DNA of 40,630 nucleotides, taken from NCBI GenBank assembly GCA_903851365.1, contig CAINOB010000115.1, positions 1-40,630 of the forward strand, in the 5' to 3' direction. The position numbers and the translations under genes were made by a program. Below are positions 17,481 to 24,900 of the stretch, one piece after another (position 1 is the first letter of the stretch; the number at the start of each line of letters is the position of its first letter). The DNA comes from an uncultured Bacteroidota bacterium (GTDB lineage: Bacteria > Bacteroidota > Bacteroidia > Bacteroidales > UBA12481). The notes under the pieces were generated by a model. That model was given only the letters and a program-made list of their open reading frames with translations. It searched no databases and had not been told where the DNA came from.

Positions 17481-17544
17481 GGCAGAAAGGCAAAAAGAAA
17501 GTCATAGTCCTATAATCCTAAGACTTTCTTTTTGCCTTTTTGCC
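17481..17544. terminator. Long inverted repeat, probable bidirectional terminator
   Basis: The arms 17481-17503 and 17522-17544 can pair over 23 bp with a single G-U, around an 18-base loop. The inner 15 bp (GGCAAAAAGAAAGTC and its complement) are perfect. It lies between two convergent genes and is built from GGCAGA and AAAGGCA repeat units, more of which extend on both sides (17466-17480 and 17545-17561). Confidence 0.6.
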
Positions 17545-17564
17545 TTTTTGCCCTGCTGCCCTAT

Positions 17565-17864
17565 TTATTTGTCAAGAATCAATCGGCTGACCACAATCTC
17601 ATCTCCAAGGCATAACACATCCTTCTTCTTCCATTCGAGCTTTACCCTGAGTGGATAGGTCACTTTACTAAAATCGATTGTGCAATCCGCAGGCACCTGA
17701 TCGAAGCGGCGGACACTATCTTTAACTGTGATAAACCAGCCACCGCAGCACATGCACATTCTGGGATCGCCCCCGGTAATTATCCCGGAATCGAGAGATT
17801 TATCCTCTTTGGAGCAGGCGGTCAAGAGTGCCACCATGATAATCAAAATTCTGAATGTCTTCAT
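17565..17864 (-). CDS. Small cysteine-containing lipoprotein
   Basis: A 99-residue protein with a lipoprotein signal ending in ALLTAC (Cys17). The mature part has the cluster DPRMCMCCGGWF, three cysteines within four residues, followed by a strand-rich C-terminus (YPLRVKLEWKKKDVLC, IVVSRLILDK). The cluster could bind a metal or form disulfides, but no named family is recognised. It is a single gene, convergent with the PLP enzyme and divergent from the PmoA-family gene over a 59-bp spacer. Confidence 0.75.
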   Translation of the reverse strand: MKTFRILIIMVALLTACSKEDKSLDSGIITGGDPRMCMCCGGWFITVKDSVRRFDQVPADCTIDFSKVTYPLRVKLEWKKKDVLCLGDEIVVSRLILDK

Positions 17865-17923
17865 ATCATAAGTTTCCCTGACTATAAAAATAGTGTACCT
17901 TAGGCAGAGTTAATTGTCCGACC

Positions 17924-18886
17924 ATGAAAAAAACATTTACTCTTTTTATCTTACTCTTTATTGCTGCTTTCCTGCAATCAGCAAAAAGTCAGACCGGAAG
18001 CTATCAGTGGAAAAAGGACAAGGTTTCATTGGCCCTGATAAAATCTATTCCGGGCCGTCCGGATTTTATTCTCTGGAAATTGAATTTCGATCCGGATTTA
18101 AAGCCATTTTTTCATCCGGTTTGCTCCCCCGACGGCACATTGCTGACAGCCGAAGCGCCGCCGGACCATCTTTGGCATCTCGGGCAATGGTTTTGCTGGA
18201 AATACATTAACAAGCTTAATTACTGGGAGTATACAGGAGAGCCCAAAAAAGCAGTTAGCGAAGGGCGCACTGAGGTTAAGACTATAGACGTAAAGACAAA
18301 GAGACGGGGAGACGCAAAGGTGGTGATGAAGATTTTATACCATCCATGGGATAAACCAGATGAGTTGGTCATGTTTGAAAAGCGCACTATCAAAATGTCG
18401 GCACCTGAAGCTGACGGCAGTTATTATTTTGATTATGATATGATTTTCGTTCCGCTGGTTGACGTTGTTCTCGACCGGACCCCGGTTCAAACCAACGCCA
18501 GCGGTGTGACCTGGGGAGGATATGCCGGTTTATCGATGCGTTTTGATCAAAAACTATCGGACCCCAGGTACTTCAGTGACAAGAGAGATTCTGTGATTAA
18601 TGGAGAGGGAAATCCCTATGTGGCTGCCAACCTGAGAACGCCTGATGGCAAAACTGTACAAATGGTGATCATTGATAATCCTGAGAATCCACGGTATCCA
18701 TCCGCCTGGTACACCATCAACCGGCCAAACGATAAATTCTGGTTCTTCAGCCCTGCCCTGCTCTATCACGATCCGTTGGAACTCAAAGCTGGCAAGGCGA
18801 TGCGATTGAAGTACAGGGTGTTGATGCCGGCGGTACCCTTAACCCGAGAACAGATAAGGCAAAGGGCAGAGGGCAGTCGGCAGTAG
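17924..18886 (+). CDS. PmoA-family (DUF6807) secreted protein
   Basis: A 320-residue exported protein with a signal peptide ending in LQSAKSQ. It carries the family hallmark HPVCSPDGTLLTAEAPPDHL followed by WHLGQWFCW. It then has the later segments ASGVTWGGYAGLSMRF and VQMVIIDNPENPRYPSAWY. Despite the database name 'methane oxygenase PmoA', these proteins are found in polysaccharide-degrading Bacteroidota and are not methane monooxygenase subunits; their activity is not established. Two repeat tracts intrude: a purine-rich tract encodes residues about 122-132, and the last residues (IRQRAEGSRQ) are translated from a GGCAGA repeat. It converges on trxB. Confidence 0.85.
   Translation: MKKTFTLFILLFIAAFLQSAKSQTGSYQWKKDKVSLALIKSIPGRPDFILWKLNFDPDLKPFFHPVCSPDGTLLTAEAPPDHLWHLGQWFCWKYINKLNYWEYTGEPKKAVSEGRTEVKTIDVKTKRRGDAKVVMKILYHPWDKPDELVMFEKRTIKMSAPEADGSYYFDYDMIFVPLVDVVLDRTPVQTNASGVTWGGYAGLSMRFDQKLSDPRYFSDKRDSVINGEGNPYVAANLRTPDGKTVQMVIIDNPENPRYPSAWYTINRPNDKFWFFSPALLYHDPLELKAGKAMRLKYRVLMPAVPLTREQIRQRAEGSRQ
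18287..18319 (+). repeat. Purine-rich degenerate repeat inside a coding region
   Basis: A 33-bp stretch made of imperfect GAC(A/G)(A)AAG-type units is translated in frame within the PmoA-family gene as DVKTKRRGDAK. Its composition contrasts with the surrounding gene. Confidence 0.5.
18858..18883 (+). repeat. Degenerate GGCAGA-type repeat at the end of the PmoA-family gene
   Basis: Four imperfect units (GGCAAAG, GGCAGAG, GGCAGTC, GGCAG) run up to the stop codon and encode the C-terminal RQRAEGSRQ. The same unit builds the tract at 17466-17490. Confidence 0.65.
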
Positions 18887-18898
18887 TCTTATCAATAG

Positions 18899-18918
18899 CC
18901 GCGGGTTTTAACCCGTGG
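18899..18918. repeat. REP-like palindrome in a convergent spacer
   Basis: CCGCGGGTT and AACCCGTGG form a 9-bp hairpin with one G-U pair and a 2-base loop. It lies in the 47-bp spacer between the PmoA-family gene and trxB. Shape and composition resemble repetitive extragenic palindromes. Copy number elsewhere cannot be judged here; it may also act as a terminator. Confidence 0.5.
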
Positions 18919-18933
18919 GTTGATGTTGGGGTT

Positions 18934-19914
18934 CTATCCAAGGAATCGTTCGGCATCCAGTGCTGCCATGCAGCCGGATCCAGCAGCGGTGATGGCCTGA
19001 CGGTAGGAGCTATCCTGGACATCGCCACAGGCAAATACTCCGGGAAAATTGGTTTTTGAGGTTCCGGGGATGGTTTTGATATATCCTGTTTCATCCATAT
19101 CAAGATAAGGACGGAATATCTCAGAATTTGGATGGTGACCAATGGCAACAAAGAAACCTGTAACCGCAATTTTAACCTCCTCGCCCTTGGAATTTATCAG
19201 GGTAACGCCTTCAACTGTTTGACTGCCTGTGATTTCCTTAGTTACATGCTCATATAAAACCTCTATATTAGCTGTCCTCGCAACCCTGTCCTGCATAGCT
19301 TTTGAAGCACGAAGGTAGTTTTTGCGGACAACGATATAAACCTTGCGGCAAATACCGGCAAGATAGGTGGCTTCCTCGGCAGCGGTATCTCCTCCACCGA
19401 CTACCACAACATCCTGACCCCGATAAAAGAAACCATCGCAGGTAGCACAGGCTGAAACTCCCGATCCTTTAAATTTCTCCTCCGATTCCAGTCCGAGATA
19501 TCTTGCAGTTGCTCCTGTGGCAATGATTACCGCATCCGCCTCAATCAGGTATTCCTCATCAATCCATACTTTATGTTTTGGACCGGAAAAGTCCACTGAC
19601 GTGGCCATTCCCCAACGTACTTCGGTACCGAATCGCTCGGCTTGTCTCTGCAATTGCTCCATCATTTCGGGCCCCGTTACACCATCGGGATATCCGGGAA
19701 AGTTATCTACTTCCGTGGTCGTAGTGAGCTGGCCACCAGCCTGCAGACCCTGATAGAGAATAGGCTTCATATTTGCGCGGGCAGCATAGATGGCGGCAGT
19801 AAATCCGGCAGGACCAGAGCCAAGGATTAATACGTGCACATGTTCCTTAACTTCGGAAGGAAGGTTTTTCTCAGTATTCTTTGAGTCGCTAATTAAAGTA
19901 CCAAATTGAATCAT
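18934..19914 (-). CDS. trxB: Thioredoxin-disulfide reductase
   Basis: TrxB passes electrons from NADPH through FAD to thioredoxin. The 326-residue protein has the FAD site GSGPAG at 32-37, the redox pair C156 and C159 in CATCDGFFYRG, the NADPH site GGGDTA at 173-178, and the closing GVFACGDVQD then YRQAITAAGSGCMAA. There is an N-terminal extension of about 25 residues before EHVHVLILGSGPAG; no other ATG lies closer to the domain, so I keep the ATG at 19914. A TACTTTTG promoter element lies 20 bp upstream, almost back to back with the tRNA-Pro promoter. Confidence 0.96.
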   Translation of the reverse strand: MIQFGTLISDSKNTEKNLPSEVKEHVHVLILGSGPAGFTAAIYAARANMKPILYQGLQAGGQLTTTTEVDNFPGYPDGVTGPEMMEQLQRQAERFGTEVRWGMATSVDFSGPKHKVWIDEEYLIEADAVIIATGATARYLGLESEEKFKGSGVSACATCDGFFYRGQDVVVVGGGDTAAEEATYLAGICRKVYIVVRKNYLRASKAMQDRVARTANIEVLYEHVTKEITGSQTVEGVTLINSKGEEVKIAVTGFFVAIGHHPNSEIFRPYLDMDETGYIKTIPGTSKTNFPGVFACGDVQDSSYRQAITAAGSGCMAALDAERFLG

Positions 19915-19934
19915 CGTTATATTCTTTAATGGGT

Positions 19935-19942
19935 CAAAAGTA
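19935..19942 (-). promoter_or_regulatory. Candidate -7 promoter element for trxB
   Basis: The minus strand reads TACTTTTG, an exact TAnnTTTG match, 20 bp before the trxB ATG. It is only 15 bp from the -33 element of the divergent tRNA promoter. Confidence 0.5.
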
Positions 19943-19956
19943 CCACAAAATCCGTC

Positions 19957-19986
19957 TTGAAAAAAACCAAAAAACTCTTACCTTTG
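19957..19986 (+). promoter_or_regulatory. Promoter of tRNA-Pro
   Basis: TTG at 19957-19959 and TACCTTTG at 19979-19986 are separated by 19 bp, matching the Bacteroidota primary sigma-factor consensus (TTTG, 19-21 bp, TAnnTTTG). The tRNA begins 8 bp downstream, so the primary transcript has almost no 5' leader. Confidence 0.7.
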
Positions 19987-19994
19987 CAGCCATT

Positions 19995-20069
19995 CGGGAT
20001 GTAGCTCAGCATGGTTAGAGTATTCGTCTGGGGGGCGAGGGGTCGAGAGTTCAAATCTCTCCATCCCGA
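19995..20069 (+). tRNA. tRNA-Pro (anticodon GGG)
   Basis: The 75-base sequence folds as a cloverleaf. The acceptor arms CGGGATG and CATCCCG pair perfectly, and the T-arm is GAGAG-TTCAAAT-CTCTC. The D-arm is GCTC/GAGT. The anticodon stem TTCGT/GCGAG (with wobble pairs) encloses the loop CTGGGGG, so the anticodon is GGG, reading CCC. The C at position 1 and A discriminator are typical of proline tRNAs. CCA is not encoded. Confidence 0.93.
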
Positions 20070-20076
20070 CTGAAAC

Positions 20077-20109
20077 AAAAAAGGGACCGCTTAATCGCTG
20101 TCCCTTTTA
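20077..20109. terminator. Bidirectional intrinsic terminator after tRNA-Pro
   Basis: AAAAGGGAC (20079-20087) and GTCCCTTTT (20100-20108) form a 9-bp stem with a 12-base loop, with T-rich sequence following on both strands. It can end the tRNA transcript on the plus strand and the FISUMP lipoprotein gene on the minus strand. Confidence 0.8.
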
Positions 20110-20126
20110 TTTAATTGCAATTGGGT

Positions 20127-21662
20127 TTATTTCACCTTCACGCAACGAACCGACATGCCAAGCTGAGGTCCGGTTTTTGACCTGATGACACCGCTATAAA
20201 AATACTTCAGGTCCCTCCAGATAGGCAATCCGTCAGGTGCTATCGATGAGGTCCAGTAAAAGGCATCCTGACCCTCAAAAAGGAAAGCCGGGGCTGAATT
20301 ATAAATCTCCATATATCCGCTTCCAATGGCATGAAAACCCGACCGGTTATCCCCAACCTTCACGAGGGATTGAGTGTCCCAGAACCAATCGTCCGTCGAA
20401 TTTGATTTCAGCTTGTCACCAACATCGCCGATGGATCTGCCATTTATACCAAAAATATCAAGTGCTCCAGCTGGCATACCCTGTGCTGCCTCGAGATCCT
20501 TCCAGTCTTCATCAGTTGGCAATTTCCAACCACCGGGACAAACAGTCTGGGCAGTCTTCCAGTCATACAGGCATCCGTATTTTTTATATTCATCTGTTTT
20601 CTTTGCCTCAGTTGCACTAACACCCTTATAGCCGTAAACATAGATTCCGGAAGTTTCCGTCACTTTTCTGTTAACCTGCCGGAAGAAGAAGTTATCATTC
20701 GGCATATAGGCCAGGTTATCCACCATCCAGGTATTGTTGCCAATTTTAAGAGTACGATAGGTATGGGTCTCTCCTATTCTGGTATCATTGATTGGTTCTC
20801 CATAAGATATGTTTATGGCCGGGTATGCCAGTACCGACCCGTAGGCAATTTTATAATCCCCTTCACTGAAGCAATTTGCACAACGATTAATGGCATAAGA
20901 AATAACATAAAGGGTTTGGCTGGTACTTACATAGGGAATATTAACAGTATATGTTCCCGTTCCCGTTTCGATCCCTTGATATGGAGCTTTTGTTATCAAT
21001 CCCGGGTGGAATCTGGGATCGGGCATACTATCATAACTATAAAGAATTCCCCTTTCATAAACCTCAGATCCTCCGGTGGCCAATACTTCACAGGTGACAT
21101 CCAAACCATTGGTTCCGGGTTTCACTGAATTCGTCTGAACAGTAGCCAAAGTGCCGTTCGTCTCGCACACCGGTACCTCAAGCGCAGCCATTGCATAGGG
21201 TTTCGTCGAAAAAAGGAAGGAATTTCTAGCCTCGGCATCCCAGTAACCTTTCAGGGTAACAGTAACCGTTGCGGTCACACCAGGGTTAATCTTTACACCA
21301 AGTTTCAGCCACTTGCTGTTTTTGTAATCCGGTGAAGTGTTCAGTGAAGATTCGCCGGCATAGGTGACAGTTGCACCGGTAACCGATATCACTTCGGGAG
21401 CGGTGCTGCAGATCTGGACTCCCAGATCAAGTCGATCAATGGCAACGCTTCCGGCCTTGATGCTGTAAGCGAAAACCGTTTGGAGTTTGGTGGGTTCAAA
21501 CCGGGTTAACTGAACCGTACCTACGGTGCCAAAGGAAACAGGCACAGTGGTCATTTTCAGGTGCATGCCCGGATTATCACTATTTAAGGCGGGTTTCTCT
21601 TTGGCGCACGAGGCCAGAATAACCATGGCGATGATCACTGCCACAAGGTGAAATTTTTTCAT
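20127..21662 (-). CDS. FISUMP-domain lipoprotein
   Basis: A 511-residue lipoprotein (signal ending VILASC, Cys19). The first 300 residues are strand-rich with Thr and Val, including Ig-like or fibronectin-like segments such as GSVAIDRLDLGVQICSTAPE and ATVTVTLKGYWDAEARNSF. From about residue 315 comes the Fibrobacter succinogenes major paralogous (FISUMP) domain: KIGNNTWMVDNLAYMP, YGCLYDWKTAQTVCPGGWKL, PTDEDWKDLE, FYWTSS and MSVRCVKVK. FISUMP domains occur on secreted and surface proteins of Fibrobacteres and Bacteroidota; the fold resembles a C-type-lectin-like module and binding is inferred, not known. It probably faces the outside. It lies between the tRNA terminator and the 13-repeat protein gene on the same strand. 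Confidence 0.88.
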   Translation of the reverse strand: MKKFHLVAVIIAMVILASCAKEKPALNSDNPGMHLKMTTVPVSFGTVGTVQLTRFEPTKLQTVFAYSIKAGSVAIDRLDLGVQICSTAPEVISVTGATVTYAGESSLNTSPDYKNSKWLKLGVKINPGVTATVTVTLKGYWDAEARNSFLFSTKPYAMAALEVPVCETNGTLATVQTNSVKPGTNGLDVTCEVLATGGSEVYERGILYSYDSMPDPRFHPGLITKAPYQGIETGTGTYTVNIPYVSTSQTLYVISYAINRCANCFSEGDYKIAYGSVLAYPAINISYGEPINDTRIGETHTYRTLKIGNNTWMVDNLAYMPNDNFFFRQVNRKVTETSGIYVYGYKGVSATEAKKTDEYKKYGCLYDWKTAQTVCPGGWKLPTDEDWKDLEAAQGMPAGALDIFGINGRSIGDVGDKLKSNSTDDWFWDTQSLVKVGDNRSGFHAIGSGYMEIYNSAPAFLFEGQDAFYWTSSIAPDGLPIWRDLKYFYSGVIRSKTGPQLGMSVRCVKVK

Positions 21663-21913
21663 AATTATCTGTTTAGGTGGTTCTTAATGGACTAAATTTA
21701 CACAGAGGGAACGACCCAAACAACATGATAGCTAAATCATCACTGAATCTTCACAATTCAACCAGACAGTGTACCTGATAGGGATAAAGTGGGTAATAAA
21801 TTAAATGAAATCCGGAGGACCGGTGGGTTATTGGGGTTAGTATAATTAACGCCTGTAATTTTCTATGGGAATCTTTCATCGAATAAATTCAGGAATGATG
21901 CTGGTCATTAATC
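21663..21913 (-). other. Upstream spacer of the FISUMP gene
   Basis: This 251-bp stretch holds no convincing gene. Near its FISUMP end the minus strand has TTG, 20 bp, then TAAATTTA, one mismatch from the Bacteroidota promoter. No terminator other than the hairpin starting at 21914 and no known riboswitch pattern was seen. Confidence 0.4.
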
Positions 21914-21950
21914 AAAAAAAGGAGGCTGCCTTTTTGAGACAGCCTCCTTC
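21914..21950 (-). terminator. Intrinsic terminator of the 13-repeat protein gene
   Basis: On the minus strand AAGGAGGCTG and CAGCCTCCTT form a 10-bp stem with an 11-base loop, followed by a run of seven T. It starts 16 bp after the stop codon at 21967. Confidence 0.88.
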
Positions 21951-21966
21951 AAACCTTAACTTACCT

Positions 21967-24900
21967 TTAATTAATGTTTATCCGCTTTATTTTAACATCC
22001 TGACCACTCTGAACCCTGACAAAATAAAGTCCCGGCTGGCAATTGGAAAGGTCCATCGGAACATTGGTTACAGTCCCTGCCGACTCAGTATTCAAACTGT
22101 ACACCACCCGACCGGTAATATCCAGAACCTTGATCTCTAACCTTGGACCACCGGAGGAAAAGTTGGTATAATCAATGGAGAACCGGCCTTGCGATGGATT
22201 CGGGAAAACATCCAGTCCACCAGCGGCATTCAGATCATTAATCCCGGTCAGCACGAAATTCAGTTCAAAGGTATATACCAGCTGAGTAAGCCCATCTTCA
22301 GCCGTAACCGTCACAGTGAAAATTATTTTCCGGTAATACCCATCGGTCGTCTTAAATTCCTGCTTGGTCACTACAGCATTTGAATTTCCGTTAGAGGTTT
22401 GAAGTGTTATTGCAGGCAAGGACATCTTATCTGGCAGCCCCGTTATTGTGTATTTGAAAACATCACGATTAAATCCTGTATATGTTTGTCCGTCGATCAA
22501 AATTCCTGACAAACGGGCTTCAGTGGATTTATACCTGATGGTGATCGAATAAGTGCGTTCAGTGGAGGTATCAGTGGCCTTTACCTTGATCGTTGCCGTT
22601 CCTGGAATTCCAACTGCCTGGGTGATGGTTACCGTTGCAGCTTCGATATTTGCAGTACAAGTAATTACCGGAGGTGTAGTGATTGATAAATCCAAAGGCC
22701 AATCGTAACTTAAAGTATTGGAACTGAATCCAGGTATCGCCTGACCACCGATTTTGATCTCCTTCAGACTGGCATCGCTGCTGCAATTATCCTTGGTAAA
22801 CCTCACAACATATTTCAGTTTTGTTATAGCATCCTGGGCTACAACGATAATCGTATCATTACCAGGGAACCCTTTCAGATGATTATAGGTGGCTTTGGCA
22901 AAATTATCTGTAGTGAATGCAGAAACCACCGGTAAGCCAGCATAGGTGCAAGGCATTTTCATATCGTAAATCAGGGTCGATGCGTTAAACCCTTGCAGTG
23001 CCACACCATCAACCATAATTCTCATGAGAGTGGCATCAGTCGATGGATTGCCCCGGTCGATCCTGATGGTATAGGTCTTCACCGTAGTTCCGTCCTCTGC
23101 GGTTACTCTCACGGATACTGTCCCGGGAAGCGCAGAAGGCTTGGTAATCAAAACCGATGCTTTGCTGTCTTCAGGAATAGCAGAGATATCAGGAGGAGTA
23201 GCCATTTCGTAGGGAACTACAACCGTATAAGCGATAACCGCCGGTGAGAAACCAGGAACAGCAATATCGGCATATCTCAGATCACGCAGATTGGCATTAT
23301 TATTAAGGTCATGTGAAAAGTTTACTTTATAAGTCTTTTTATCGATGCCATTTTCCGCTGTAACCTCGATCGTTGTGGTACCAGGAATTCCGGTGGCTGC
23401 AACAATTACCTTGGTTGCCATAGCATGATTTGTCACCCCGGTGACAGTTGGAATATTTGTGGCAGCAAATGCAAGCTTGTAATTATATTCAAGAGTTGCA
23501 GGGCTAAAACCCGGAACGGTGACTCCACCCACAGCAAGGTCCTTAAGAGTTGCATCGGTAGATTTTATAATAACCGTAAAGCTTACCGTGTAGGTTATCA
23601 CGGATATGCCATCCTGGGCAGTAACTCTAACGGTGCCAGATCCGGGCAAAGCTGCCGGATTGGTAATAACTTTTGTTGCTGAAGCATGAGTGGTAATAGC
23701 TGTTAAAACTGGCAATGCCACCGTACCATAAGGAAGTTCGATACTATAGTTGATCGTTGAAACGGCAAACCCGGGAACGCTGATCCCATTATATTTCAAT
23801 TCGCTGAGCGTTGCTTCATGTGATGCCGCAGCAACAGTAAATCCAATCGTATAGGTTTTTCTGGTTGAACCGTCTTCTGCTGTTACCACAATGGTTGCAG
23901 TTCCGGTAACACCGGATGACTGGTTAATGACCTTTGCAGCATTGGGATCATTAGTGGTAGCAGTAACCACCGGAATAGATGAGGTTCCGTAGGGCAAAAC
24001 AATATTATAAGTTAATAAGGAAGCCTGAAATCCAGGAACCGACGTTCCATCATACTTCAGATCACTCAAAGTTGCATCAGTATCAGGAGCAACCGAAAAA
24101 TTGATAGTGTAAGTTTTTGTGGTGTTTCCATCTTCTGCCCGCACTAAGACTGTTGCAGTACCTGTAGCCGACACTGCCTGAGTAATGGTTTTAGTGGCAT
24201 TCGGGTCATTCGTAGTGCCTGCAACAACCGGTACTGTACTGTTCGTGTGCGGTAAAACCACATTATAAGTTAATGTGGCCGGAGCAAACCCCGTAACACC
24301 GGTTCCATTAACAGTCAAAGCGCTGAGGGTAGCATCAGTATCCGGAGCCAGGGTAAAATTGACTGAATAAGTTTTCTTGGTAGTTCCATCTTCTGCAGTA
24401 ACCTGAATAGTAGTTGTTCCTGGCAAGGAACCGGTAGCATTGATCACCTTGGTGGCATTGGTATCTGTTGTTGTGGCTGTAACCGTTGGAACAACAGCTG
24501 TGTTATGAGGCAAAACAATATTGTAGGTCAGTGTTGCAGCACTGAATCCGGCCATGGTGGTACCACTCACTTTCAGATCGCTGAGGGTGGCAACCGTATT
24601 AGGTCCAAGACTGAAAATAATAGTATAAGTCTTCTTTGTTGTACCATCTTCAGCAGTAACTAAAACTATTGTGCTGCCCGGCAATGATCCTGCCGCTGTA
24701 ATTACTTTTGAAGCATTCACATCATTGGTAATAGCAGTAACAGTTGGCACAACAACGGTCCCGTAAGGGAGTGCAACATTATAGGATAGGGTGCCGGAAG
24801 CAAAACCCGAGACGGTAGTTCCACTGATCTTCAAATCACTCAGAGTAGCATCTACGTCAGGTGCAACAGAGAAATTAATTGTATAGGTCTTTTTTGTAAC

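Noticed and set aside
17924-18886. Methane monooxygenase subunit, as suggested by the PmoA family name
   Set aside because: The protein has a signal peptide and no membrane helices beyond it, and it belongs to the DUF6807 group of polysaccharide-associated proteins; the name is misleading.
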